From an uncultured Treponema sp. (lineage in GTDB: Bacteria; Spirochaetota; Spirochaetia; Treponematales; Treponemataceae): a DNA stretch of 40,960 nt. The notes under the pieces were generated by a model. It did not search any database and was not told the origin of the DNA. It was given only the letters and a program-made list of their open reading frames with translations. The stretch lies in contig CAMNBC010000007.1 in the NCBI GenBank assembly GCA_946532115.1, positions 1 to 40,960 on the forward strand. Reading direction: 5' to 3'. Position numbers and translations under genes: made by a program. Shown piece after piece: positions 1 through 7,768 of the stretch (positions are counted from its first letter, which is position 1; each line of letters begins with the position of its first letter).

Positions 1-5
1 TGCCT

Positions 6-941
6 ATGAGTAAACATAACATGCAGCTCCTGCAGGAGCTTTCTTTGAAAAACGGTCCTTTGTGTGTTGGCCTAGATACAGACCCTTCTTATATTCCGGA
101 AAATATTCTGGCTAAATATGAGTCACCGGCTCAGGCTGTTCTTGCCTACAATAAGGCAATTATTGACCGTGTTGTAGCCGATAAATCTGCATGCTGTTTT
201 AAGGTACAGATTGCCTACTATGAGGCTATGGGCCTTGAAGGTATGAAGGTCTATGCAGAAACTCTGAAGTATGTTCGTTCAAGCGGACTCATTGCCATTT
301 CGGACATTAAGCGTGGAGATATAGGAGCTACTTCGGATGCTTATGCTAAGGCTCATTTTACCGGCGATTTCGAAACAGACATCATTACAATTAATCCATA
401 TATGGGCTTTGATACCTTGAAGCCTTTTACAAAATACAGCACACCGGAACTTGGTGGTAAAGGTGCTTTTGTTCTGCTTTGTACAAGTAATCCTGGTATG
501 GTTGATATTGAACATCAGGAACTTGCTGAAGGCGGCCTGCTGCTTGAGCGTGTTGGGGCAGAAATTGAGCGCATTGGCGAAGAATTCCGTTATTCTTGTG
601 CAGATTATAACAATCAGACTTGCGGTATTTTTGGTGCTGTAGTTGGTGCTACACAGGAAGCTGATGCCCGCTGGCTGCGCGATAAATATAAGGATACCTT
701 CTTTTTAATTCCAGGATATGGTGCACAGGGTGGCGCAGCACGAATTGCGGCTACTCTGCTTGATAAGGCAGGCGGTGCGGTAAATTCAAGTCGCGGCATT
801 TTGTGTGCCTGGAAAAAAGACCAGGAGCTTGCTGGCGCACGCGACGCCGGAAGCCTTAAACTTGAAGACATCGCCGCGTCTGCAGCTCGTGCCAGCCTCT
901 TCAGCAAAAACGATCTGCTTGGGGCTAAGGCTAGTTTGTAA
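6..941 (+). CDS. pyrF: Orotidine 5'-phosphate decarboxylase (type 2)
   Basis: Cytoplasmic enzyme that decarboxylates OMP to UMP, the last step of pyrimidine synthesis. The 311-residue protein opens with the strand LCVGLDTDP (residues 19-27) and carries the catalytic cluster DIKRGDIGATSDAYA around residues 100-114, with D100, K102 and D105 as the expected Asp/Lys/Asp charge network. Length and the form of this motif fit the longer type 2 OMP decarboxylases rather than the short E. coli type. The ATG lies five bases into the window, so its ribosome binding site is not visible and a start further upstream cannot be excluded. Its 3' end overlaps the convergent regulator gene by 11 bases. The pyrKD fusion about 3.6 kb downstream belongs to the same pathway, but the two are not one operon. 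Confidence 0.93.
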   Translation: MSKHNMQLLQELSLKNGPLCVGLDTDPSYIPENILAKYESPAQAVLAYNKAIIDRVVADKSACCFKVQIAYYEAMGLEGMKVYAETLKYVRSSGLIAISDIKRGDIGATSDAYAKAHFTGDFETDIITINPYMGFDTLKPFTKYSTPELGGKGAFVLLCTSNPGMVDIEHQELAEGGLLLERVGAEIERIGEEFRYSCADYNNQTCGIFGAVVGATQEADARWLRDKYKDTFFLIPGYGAQGGAARIAATLLDKAGGAVNSSRGILCAWKKDQELAGARDAGSLKLEDIAASAARASLFSKNDLLGAKASL

Positions 942-1731
942 GGTTTTTGGACTGCTCCGGTTCATAAATCAGTTCATAGCCGGAGTAAATAGTAAGAAAA
1001 CCCGTACGGTCGCCAACTTCCAGAATTTTATAAATCTTACTAAGTTTATTGCGCATGGCACCTTCGCTTCCGTGAATGTTCTGCGCAATTTCTTTATATT
1101 TTTTGTTATCAAGAATCTGCTGTAAAAGATACATATCGCTGCGTTCAAGCCCTTTGAATGAGGCAATGTTCAGTATTTTCTCTTTGGTCGCCTGTCTGGA
1201 AGCTATTTGTTTTGCATATTCAATAAAAAAGAATATTGCAATGAAAATGACAAAAGAAATGGCAATTTTTATAATCAGATAATCTAAGAAATGTTCAACA
1301 TAGAAAACGGGAACCACTAAGCAGATAATATAAGTGGCGGCGAAAATTGAAATCTTTATTTTTTTGTTTTTCAAAAAGAAACCGCGTATTGCAAAGGTTG
1401 CAATGGAGAGGGCGAACATTGGAATCCCCATATAAGGAAACTGGGTATTACTTAAAAGAATATCAACAGAATAGAAGAGGGCAATTAAGCCAATCAGAAT
1501 GAATTTCTGGGGGTTAAAAATCAAAAAAATAAAAATGCCTATAAAAATAAAATTTTGTATAATTATGTTTATGTACCTGAAAAATTCTCTTTTTGTTAAA
1601 ACTTCATATTCAGGATAATTAACAATTATATCAACAATACGCATTCCATTTCTGAACAACAAAAGAACTGTAGATAGAATTGCAATAATTGAAACGGTTT
1701 TCATGAATTTTTTTGTATAGATGATTGGCAT
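931..1731 (-). CDS. Membrane-anchored LuxR-type transcriptional regulator
   Basis: 266 residues. The N-terminal two thirds hold about six hydrophobic segments (roughly residues 11-27, 51-68, 72-90, 98-115, 126-147, 150-170). The last ~75 residues form a helix-turn-helix of the LuxR/GerE type: an ERSDMYLLQQIL entry helix, KYKEIAQNI, then a recognition helix with GAMRNKLSKIY. No receiver domain is visible, so it looks like a one-component membrane sensor-regulator. The start has AAGG eight bases upstream; an alternative Met at residue 10 has no such site. It is divergent from the YARHG-domain gene, with 239 bp between them. A paralogue lies at 34358-35137 and shares the C-terminal plan, including a YSGY motif. 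The ligand is unknown. Confidence 0.75.
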   Translation of the reverse strand: MPIIYTKKFMKTVSIIAILSTVLLLFRNGMRIVDIIVNYPEYEVLTKREFFRYINIIIQNFIFIGIFIFLIFNPQKFILIGLIALFYSVDILLSNTQFPYMGIPMFALSIATFAIRGFFLKNKKIKISIFAATYIICLVVPVFYVEHFLDYLIIKIAISFVIFIAIFFFIEYAKQIASRQATKEKILNIASFKGLERSDMYLLQQILDNKKYKEIAQNIHGSEGAMRNKLSKIYKILEVGDRTGFLTIYSGYELIYEPEQSKNLTN

Positions 1732-1843
1732 TGATAGTACCTTACTTTTTAAGATTTCTTATATTATACATTGCAATATTGGAATTTTAAATCAAAAACG
1801 CACAAAAATATGTGAATTTATTCACAAAAATTGTTAAAAGTCT

Positions 1844-1886
1844 TCATATCTGTCATAAAAAGAGAAAAATCCTGTGACATCTGTCA
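1844..1886. promoter_or_regulatory. Paired TGAC-N4-GTCA-like operator boxes
   Basis: TGACATCTGTCA at 1875-1886 is a dyad (TGAC-N4-GTCA). A weaker copy, TCATATCTGTCA, lies at 1844-1855, 31 bp upstream. The same arrangement stands upstream of the gene at 3002. The proximal box ends 18 bp before a candidate -35 element, a position typical of an activator site. Binding protein unknown; a Crp/Fnr-family protein or the divergent LuxR-type regulator are candidates. Confidence 0.5.
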
Positions 1887-1904
1887 TAAATCGTATTTGA
1901 AGGA

Positions 1905-1932
1905 TTGACTTCTGAAATAATAGAATGATAAT
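1905..1932 (+). promoter_or_regulatory. Sigma-70 type promoter of the YARHG-domain gene
   Basis: TTGACT at 1905-1910, 16 bp spacer, GATAAT at 1927-1932, about 38 bp upstream of the ATG at 1971. It sits directly downstream of the paired dyad boxes. Confidence 0.5.
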
Positions 1933-1970
1933 TAAAATATCGAAATTTAATAAAGGGAGAATTCAGAAAA

Positions 1971-2876
1971 ATGAAAAGAAAAACTTTAATATTTACAATT
2001 TTATTGTTATTAAGCGGATTCGTTTTTGCAGATGACTACACTCTTAACGGAGTTGAAGATAAGTTTGTTGGAACTTACATTCCGGTTGATGTAGATAATC
2101 AGCTGAAGAAAACCAAATTGTTTTATGATGCATTAGCTTTAGGCTATCCAATTCATCATGATGTTTTGTTTATGGGAAAAAACAAGTGTTATAGCGATGC
2201 TGGCTTTCATGATGGTTATGCTATAACAGTTGGTGAATTTAAAAATTTCAGATTTGTTGAAAATGCGGCCGGATATTTTTGTCTTGATGATAAAGGTAAT
2301 TCTTATAAAAAAATATCAGATAAATTGAATGATCGCGGCTATGGATACGAAGAATATGAAAATTACATTTTGAATGTAATTTTTGATTTTGCAAAGGATA
2401 TGAAAAATGTCCAGATTAAGAATGCCTGTGTAATAATTGATGGTGTTGAATATAATATAAATCTGGATGGAACTTTTTTTGATAGCAAAAACCTGGTCCT
2501 CATTCTCGTTTCAGAAAGACAATCTTATGCTCTTATAAAAAATGGAGTTAATGGAGAATTGCATGGTATCAAAAGGGCAGAAGATGAATTTTACTGGCTT
2601 GCTGATGAAAAAGTAATAAAAGAATTTCCGCTTATGTTTGTAAAAGCAGATGATGAATTTCCTGCTTACTGGAATTTACCAAAAAATCAAATAAGATATT
2701 TACGAAATTTAATTTATGCAAGACATGGTTATATGTTTAAAAGTCAGGAGTTAAAACAATTTTTTGAGAATTTCAACTGGTATAAAGCAAATCCAAAATT
2801 TACAGAAGATAATTTAAATGGAGAAGAAAAACATTATATTGAAAGCTTACAGAAGCGGGAGAAACAAATAAAGTAA
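1971..2876 (+). CDS. Secreted YARHG-domain protein
   Basis: 301 residues with a clear signal peptide (MKRK, hydrophobic core, cleavage expected after VFA at about residue 20). The C-terminal region contains YARHG at residues 249-253 followed by a FENFNWYKANP stretch, the signature of the YARHG domain, a short extracellular domain of unknown function. The middle (about 30-230) is rich in Tyr, Asp and Lys and resembles no family I recognise. GGGAG ten bases upstream supports the start. It is followed by a secreted metallopeptidase-like gene under a similar promoter, so the two may be co-regulated. Function unknown; export is confidently predicted. Confidence 0.75.
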   Translation: MKRKTLIFTILLLLSGFVFADDYTLNGVEDKFVGTYIPVDVDNQLKKTKLFYDALALGYPIHHDVLFMGKNKCYSDAGFHDGYAITVGEFKNFRFVENAAGYFCLDDKGNSYKKISDKLNDRGYGYEEYENYILNVIFDFAKDMKNVQIKNACVIIDGVEYNINLDGTFFDSKNLVLILVSERQSYALIKNGVNGELHGIKRAEDEFYWLADEKVIKEFPLMFVKADDEFPAYWNLPKNQIRYLRNLIYARHGYMFKSQELKQFFENFNWYKANPKFTEDNLNGEEKHYIESLQKREKQIK

Positions 2877-2888
2877 TTAAAAAAATGA

Positions 2889-2932
2889 TGACTTTTGTCA
2901 CAATTTAATAAAAATCCCTATGACATCCGTCA
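2889..2932. promoter_or_regulatory. Paired TGAC-N4-GTCA operator boxes
   Basis: TGACTTTTGTCA at 2889-2900 and TGACATCCGTCA at 2921-2932 are both TGAC-N4-GTCA dyads, 32 bp apart (about three helical turns). The proximal box ends 19 bp before TTGCGA at 2952, matching the geometry of the 1844-1886 pair. A further single copy, TAACATCTGTCA, lies at 4432-4443 upstream of pyrKD. Confidence 0.5.
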
Positions 2933-2951
2933 CAAAACGGATTTTGCGGGG

Positions 2952-2983
2952 TTGCGATTTGTGAAATATGTTTTAGTATAACC
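2952..2983 (+). promoter_or_regulatory. Probable promoter of the metallopeptidase-like gene
   Basis: TTGCGA at 2952-2957 followed by a -10-like GTATAA/TATAAC at 2976-2983, with 18-20 bp spacing. Weak by itself; supported by the same order of elements upstream of the gene at 1971. AAAGGAG then precedes the ATG at 3002. Confidence 0.4.
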
Positions 2984-3001
2984 TAAAGGAGTAAAAAACA
3001 A

Positions 3002-4429
3002 ATGGTAAAAAATTATCTAAAAAAATCTATCTTATCACTAGTGGCTATTACGGCATTTTTTTTATCTTCCCTCGCAGCACAAACAGCCAATTCAGATTAC
3101 ACCGTTCAATTGACAGATAAAATTACAATTGGAACTCGAAAATCTTTTGAATGTGCGGCGACGATTGCGCATCTGGCGGGGTTTGATGAATACAATTATG
3201 AAGACTCAGACTATTCTGCGTATGATGAATATTTCAGTAAATACCTGAATGATAAAAGAGTAAAAAAAGCAATTTCGCATTATAAAAAACTTCGAACGTT
3301 TGGTTTTTCATACGATGCAGTTGCCAATATTGCTGTATATATTAATCCAGACTGCCATACTTTCAGAGTAAATGATAAAGAAATCTTAAAGAAAAATATT
3401 CAGGAGCGTTGTGGAGATCCAAAAAAAATTCTCAAGATTCTTGCAGATTTTTATGATGCCACGGATTTTGAAACTTTCTATCAGTCTCAGTTGCCGGTAT
3501 ATCAGAATGCGGTAGATTTGTTTTTACAAAACAAAGACAAATTAATTACAAGTGTAAGTGAATTTGAAAAATATTTTAAAACACAAGTAGAAGGGATTTA
3601 TATTTCAGTATCTCCGATAATCGGTCAGAATAATTTTGGTACGAGCTTTAATGATGGAAAGCATTTCTATTATGAACCTCATTATATGGCAGGTTATTTT
3701 GATGTAGATTTATTTATCCACGAACTTTCACATCCGCAAAGCAAAATACTTGTTGATGAAGTTGTTAAGAATGATGAAATCATGAAGCTTGTAAGCAAAT
3801 ATTTTACAGGCGAAAAAAAAGAAATAATGATTAAGCAGGCTTATGGAACTCCGGAAGGTTATGTAAATGAAATTCTAAATATTGCCAATACAATGTCTAT
3901 TCTTAGAAATTTTACAGATGAGTCTTACGTAGCAATGCATATTTTCAACTGTAAGGCACAAAGATTTGATGAACTTAAAGAACTAACAGATTTATTGGAT
4001 AAATACAGACTTGGAGAATATAAAAATCAACTGGAATTTCTTCCTGAATTTGAAGAGGGTTATCTTGAAATTCTAGAGAATATGTCTGAGCTTATTAAGC
4101 CGTTTGAATTTTCAGCAGAAGATACAAAATCATTTTCGTTGTTAGGAAAAACTTACGAGGCAGAGTATTGTGGATATCAAAATTTAACAGGTTTTCAAAA
4201 TTTTAAGATGCGCAAATACTGGCGAATCAAAAATGCCTATAATGATTTCTGTAACAATTCTACATATGGTTATCTGCCATATAACAACTATCCTTTTGAA
4301 GTGAAAGAAGGTGAAGTGTTCAGAATTGAATATCTTATGGACAATGGTTCAGGTTACGTAATGTATCTTCGTTCTGATGGAAATATCTATGAAGATGAAC
4401 CAATCACAAATGTTTTTTATGCGGAATAA
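3002..4429 (+). CDS. Secreted HExxH metallopeptidase-like protein (DUF4932-like)
   Basis: 475 residues with a signal peptide (hydrophobic core 10-22, cleavage near SLAA/QT at about 26). HELSH at residues 240-244 gives the zinc-binding HExxH pattern inside a helix-like DLFIHELSHP context, so a zinc peptidase fold is likely. The region before it (SFECAATIAHLAGFDEYN near residue 50) resembles secreted proteins carrying DUF4932. That family assignment is from memory of its style. The third zinc ligand cannot be assigned with certainty. The C-terminal ~80 residues look like a separate beta-rich domain. AAGGAG precedes the start. It probably acts in the periplasm or outside the cell; substrate unknown. 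Confidence 0.65.
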   Translation: MVKNYLKKSILSLVAITAFFLSSLAAQTANSDYTVQLTDKITIGTRKSFECAATIAHLAGFDEYNYEDSDYSAYDEYFSKYLNDKRVKKAISHYKKLRTFGFSYDAVANIAVYINPDCHTFRVNDKEILKKNIQERCGDPKKILKILADFYDATDFETFYQSQLPVYQNAVDLFLQNKDKLITSVSEFEKYFKTQVEGIYISVSPIIGQNNFGTSFNDGKHFYYEPHYMAGYFDVDLFIHELSHPQSKILVDEVVKNDEIMKLVSKYFTGEKKEIMIKQAYGTPEGYVNEILNIANTMSILRNFTDESYVAMHIFNCKAQRFDELKELTDLLDKYRLGEYKNQLEFLPEFEEGYLEILENMSELIKPFEFSAEDTKSFSLLGKTYEAEYCGYQNLTGFQNFKMRKYWRIKNAYNDFCNNSTYGYLPYNNYPFEVKEGEVFRIEYLMDNGSGYVMYLRSDGNIYEDEPITNVFYAE

Positions 4430-4431
4430 TT

Positions 4432-4482
4432 TAACATCTGTCACAATTCGTATTTGAATTTAAAACAATTGAACAAGATAAA
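4432..4482 (+). promoter_or_regulatory. Dyad box and candidate promoter upstream of pyrKD
   Basis: TAACATCTGTCA (4432-4443) resembles the boxes at 1875 and 2921. A candidate promoter follows: TTGAAT at 4454-4459, 17 bp, GATAAA at 4477-4482. It lies ten bases after the box, unlike the ~18 bp in the other two cases, so co-regulation is less sure. Confidence 0.3.
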
Positions 4483-4548
4483 TGGTGATTTCTCTGACAT
4501 GTTGAAAAAAACGCCTTTTGCCAGTATTGTATTGCAAAGAGGTACAAC

Positions 4549-6351
4549 ATGTTTAAGGATTGTCAGGGGATTCCGTATCCTGTTTTTGCAAAGGGCGTAG
4601 TTACAGAAAGTGCATTTGTTGTTGGTGCTATTCCTTTTGGTAGTGTTTCTTTATTGAAAGTTCGTCTGGAAGCTGGTTCTCAGGAGCCTGCAGCCGGCCA
4701 GTTTTATATGCTTCATGCAATTCGGTCTGATGTTTTGCTTGGCAGACCAATTAGTATTTATCATTCTGAAAAAAGAGCTGATGGTTCTGTTGAACTTTCG
4801 TTTTTGATTTTGTTGAAAGGCAAGGGAACTAAGGAGCTTTGTTCTCTGGAACCTGGTGATAAGCTTAATTTGATTGGTCCTTGTGGAAACAGATTCCCTA
4901 TGCCAGCGGATGGGTCTGGCAAAGTTCTTATCATTGGTGGTGGCATAGGTGTTGCTCCTGTTGCGGGTTTTGCAGAAACACTAACTAACGTTAGTTATGA
5001 TTTTTATGCTTCGTTCAAAAGCGGTTCTTATGGTCTTGAAAATGTAAAAGCAGAAAAGCTTGTTATTACAACCGATGATGGCAGCGTTGGTGTTCACGGA
5101 ATGCTGCCTGCCGCCCTTACAGAAGAAGTTCTGCGCGAAGGCAATTACAGTGCAGTTTATGCCTGCGGTCCTACTCCTATGCTTGCATATATTCAAAAGA
5201 TTTGTAAAGCCGTTGGAGTAAAGTGCTGGCTGAGTATGGAAGCGCACATGGCTTGTGGCGTAGGCGTTTGTCTTGGTTGTGTAATCGATACTACTGAAGG
5301 TAAAAAACGCTGCTGTAAAGAAGGTCCTGTTTTTGATGGAGATATTTTGATTTTTAATCCGGTAACCGAAGTTGCCGGAATTAAAGTACAGCCTCGCCGT
5401 GAGCCTCTGGCCGCTGACCAGGAGCCGGACTTAAGTGTAAACATTGGCGGAGTTCGCCTTGAAAATCCGGTAATAGGAAGCTCAGGAACCTTTGGCTTTG
5501 GCGTAGAATACAAAACTCTGTTTGACGTAAACAGGCTCGGCGGTATTTCGAGCAAGGGCCTTACTCTTGAACCACGCCAGGGCAATGACGGTGTGCGACT
5601 CCACGAAACACCTTCGGGACTTATGAACAGCATCGGTTTGCAAAACCCTGGCATTCCACACTTTATTGAGCACGAGCTTCCAGAAATGATGGCCCTTAAA
5701 CCAGTTGCAATTGCAAACCTTTCTGGTTCTTCTCTGGAAACTTATGTGGAAGGTGCAAAGCTTCTGGATAAAACCGATGTCCCAATCATTGAACTGAACA
5801 TTTCGTGCCCAAACGTTAGTGCGGGTGGTGCGGCCTTTGGTATGACCTGCGTAGGTGCAGCACAGGCCGTGCAGGCAGTACGTGCCGTAACCAAAAAGCC
5901 GCTTATTGTAAAACTCACACCGCAATCGCACGAACTGACGCAGGTTGCCCTTTCATGCATCGAGGCTGGTGCCGACGCAATCAGTCTGTGTAACAGCTTC
6001 CAGGGAATTGCTATAGATATTGAGCGCGGCGTTCCGGTGTTCGAAAAACTTAAAGCCGGATTTGGCGGACCCGCCGTACGCCCAATTGCGGTGAGACTCG
6101 TTTACGAAGTGGTAGAGGCAATTAATAAACTTCCTGCTGAAAAGCGTGTGCCGGTAATTGCAATTGGTGGTGTGGCAACTTGGGAAGATGCCGTTGAGTT
6201 TATTATGGCGGGTGCATCTGCAGTGCAGGTTGGTACAAACACTTTTGCTAACCCTAACACTATGATTGAAGTTATAGACGGTCTTGCAGCCTTCATGAAG
6301 CGAAAAGGATATCATAATATAGAAGAAATGCGCGGATTGATACAGAAGTAA
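4549..6351 (+). CDS. pyrKD: Dihydroorotate dehydrogenase B, PyrK-PyrD fusion
   Basis: 600 residues joining both subunits of the NAD-dependent dihydroorotate dehydrogenase. Residues 1 to about 265 are PyrK: an FAD-binding barrel with LLGRPISIYH, a nucleotide-binding stretch VLIIGGGIGVAPVAGF, and the 2Fe-2S cysteines C236, C241, C244 and C255/C256. Residues from about 293 are PyrD: VNIGGVRLENPVIGSSGTFG, then NISCPNVSAGG with the class 1B catalytic cysteine C420, and IAIGGVATWEDAVEFI near the C-terminus. The enzyme oxidises dihydroorotate to orotate and passes electrons via FMN, Fe-S and FAD to NAD. AAAGAGG precedes the ATG. One copy of the 17-bp dispersed motif lies in the PyrK half at 4980. 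PyrK and PyrD are usually separate genes. Confidence 0.93.
   Translation: MFKDCQGIPYPVFAKGVVTESAFVVGAIPFGSVSLLKVRLEAGSQEPAAGQFYMLHAIRSDVLLGRPISIYHSEKRADGSVELSFLILLKGKGTKELCSLEPGDKLNLIGPCGNRFPMPADGSGKVLIIGGGIGVAPVAGFAETLTNVSYDFYASFKSGSYGLENVKAEKLVITTDDGSVGVHGMLPAALTEEVLREGNYSAVYACGPTPMLAYIQKICKAVGVKCWLSMEAHMACGVGVCLGCVIDTTEGKKRCCKEGPVFDGDILIFNPVTEVAGIKVQPRREPLAADQEPDLSVNIGGVRLENPVIGSSGTFGFGVEYKTLFDVNRLGGISSKGLTLEPRQGNDGVRLHETPSGLMNSIGLQNPGIPHFIEHELPEMMALKPVAIANLSGSSLETYVEGAKLLDKTDVPIIELNISCPNVSAGGAAFGMTCVGAAQAVQAVRAVTKKPLIVKLTPQSHELTQVALSCIEAGADAISLCNSFQGIAIDIERGVPVFEKLKAGFGGPAVRPIAVRLVYEVVEAINKLPAEKRVPVIAIGGVATWEDAVEFIMAGASAVQVGTNTFANPNTMIEVIDGLAAFMKRKGYHNIEEMRGLIQK
4980..4996 (+). repeat. 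17-bp dispersed motif, copy 1
   Basis: ACTAACTAACGTTAGTT inside pyrKD, read as L-T-N-V-S. Contains the perfect 14-bp palindrome AACTAACGTTAGTT. Four other copies are at 12797, 15197, 34055 and 36366. Confidence 0.8.
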
Positions 6352-6352
6352 A

Positions 6353-6425
6353 CGTCATTCCGACCCTGAACTTGTTTCAGGGTTCGGAATCTAATAACAG
6401 ACCCTGAAACAAGTTCAGGGTGACA
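6353..6425. repeat. Double-hairpin intergenic repeat (TGTCAT/CTTGT family)
   Basis: Two inverted half units. The first has stem CCCTGAA/TTCAGGG around loop CTTGT, extended by TTCCGA/TCGGAA; the second is its mirror with loop ACAAG, ending in TGACA. It starts two bases after the pyrKD stop codon and may end that transcript. Confidence 0.8.
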
Positions 6426-6432
6426 CCACTTG

Positions 6433-6462
6433 TGTCATGCTCGGGCTTGCCCCGGGCATCTG
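6433..6462. repeat. Half unit of the TGTCAT/CTTG hairpin repeat
   Basis: TGTCAT, then stem GCTCGGG/CCCGGGC around loop CTTGC, then ATCT. A single half unit directly after the double unit at 6353, with a different stem sequence but the same frame and loop. Confidence 0.75.
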
Positions 6463-6498
6463 TAAATTAAGAAATTCAACTTATTCTAAAATTTCATA

Positions 6499-6530
6499 CC
6501 TCGTGGTACTTTTGTATCACGAGGTTTTTT
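6499..6530 (+). promoter_or_regulatory. Terminator-shaped hairpin covering the SGNH gene's ribosome binding site
   Basis: CCTCGTGGTAC (6499-6509), loop TTTT, GTATCACGAGG (6514-6524), then six T. The 11-bp stem has one G-T wobble. It ends two bases before the ATG at 6533, and the 3' arm contains the only plausible Shine-Dalgarno sequence (ACGAGG). It can act as an intrinsic terminator and as a translation block. Confidence 0.6.
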
Positions 6531-6532
6531 AT

Positions 6533-7768
6533 ATGAAAATCAAAAATGTAATTTTAGGAGTAATTTTATTTCTTATGTGTTCAGCAAATCTTTCAGCTAA
6601 TCCATTCAAAATCAACGATGCAAATTATCAGCAGATGATGGATAAGTCAATTGTAAACACAGGCAACAATGCCAGAATGAAAAAAGTTCTTGCAAAAATA
6701 AGAGCCGGAGAAAAAGTATATGTTACAGCTCTTGGTGGTTCAGTAACAGAAGGCGCCGGCCCGGCAAAATTTACAGACGGATATGCTTATCAGTTTTTTA
6801 ATGCCTTAAAAGCAAAGTATGCGCCGGGTGATGGAAAGAATGTTTATTTCAACAATGCAGGTCTTAGCGGTACCGGTTCACTTCTTGCAACAGTACGTTA
6901 CCAGCACGATGTTGTAGAGGTTGGGAATACACCGGATCTTATAATCATTGAATTTGCCGTAAACGATAATGGGGATACAATCTGCCAGCGTACATTTGAA
7001 GCGCTGATTCGCGAAGCACTTACAGCAAATCCGGATTGTGCAGTTATTGCGCTCTACTGTATTGCAAGCTATGGAAACACTGCAGAACAGAAAAAGCCCG
7101 TTGCAGATTTTTATTCTGTTCCTCAGATTAATATGCTGCCAGTTGTAAAAGAAGCAATTTCTAATAAGTTTTTTACAAATGAACAGTATCTCACAGATTA
7201 TGCGCATCCAACTTTTGAAGGTCACAAATTCATGTGCGATTGTCTTATGAATCTGGTGGATAAACTCGATAAAGCAAAAGCAGATGCAGCAATTCCAGTT
7301 CCAGAAAAATTCTTTAAGGAGCCAGCCTTTTTTGGAATTAAGAGAATCTATCCGGATAATAAAGACTCTAACGTAAAAATTGAAGCTGGTGATTTTACTG
7401 AAACAGACCGAAAGTGTCAGACACTTAAAAAAACAAATACTTCTGATTTCCCTCAGAACTGGAAAAAGAAGCTTAATGCAAAATCAGAAAATGTTCCGTT
7501 CAAAATGGAGCTTACCTGTAAAAACCTGATTTTTGTTTACAAGGGACAGGCTAGTGGGGATGCAGAAAAATTCGGTAAGGCAGAAGTTTATGTTGATGGC
7601 CGCAAGGTTGCAACCTATGATGGCGGTAAGGAAGGCAGCTGGAATAACTGCGAGCCTCACCTGATTATTGATGAACGCACTGCAGCAAAGCACACAGTAC
7701 TTGTAAAGATGGCACCAGGTTCAGAAAAACTTGGCTTTACAATTGTTACGATGGGCTATACTTTGTAA
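6533..7768 (+). CDS. Secreted SGNH/GDSL-family hydrolase
   Basis: 411 residues from the ATG at 6533. This start was chosen because it begins a signal peptide (MKIKNVILGVILFLMCSANLSA); the open frame itself extends upstream into the repeat. Block I is ALGGSVTEG with nucleophile S70, block III is FAVNDN near residue 145, and the catalytic D222-Y-A-H225 lies in TDYAHPTFEGH, so the Ser-Asn-Asp-His set is complete. The C-terminal ~130 residues look like a beta-sandwich that could bind sugar. Such proteins usually remove acetyl or other acyl groups from polysaccharides; the substrate is not shown. The 3' end overlaps the convergent EAL gene by 23 bases. Confidence 0.8.
   Translation: MKIKNVILGVILFLMCSANLSANPFKINDANYQQMMDKSIVNTGNNARMKKVLAKIRAGEKVYVTALGGSVTEGAGPAKFTDGYAYQFFNALKAKYAPGDGKNVYFNNAGLSGTGSLLATVRYQHDVVEVGNTPDLIIIEFAVNDNGDTICQRTFEALIREALTANPDCAVIALYCIASYGNTAEQKKPVADFYSVPQINMLPVVKEAISNKFFTNEQYLTDYAHPTFEGHKFMCDCLMNLVDKLDKAKADAAIPVPEKFFKEPAFFGIKRIYPDNKDSNVKIEAGDFTETDRKCQTLKKTNTSDFPQNWKKKLNAKSENVPFKMELTCKNLIFVYKGQASGDAEKFGKAEVYVDGRKVATYDGGKEGSWNNCEPHLIIDERTAAKHTVLVKMAPGSEKLGFTIVTMGYTL

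Noticed and set aside
5811-5822. CAAACGTTAGTG in pyrKD resembling the 17-bp motif
   Set aside because: Only about nine bases match, and it encodes the conserved SCPNVS active-site loop, which explains the sequence.
6437-6532. Upstream extension of the SGNH hydrolase frame
   Set aside because: It translates repeat DNA and the hairpin; the ATG at 6533 starts a proper signal peptide.
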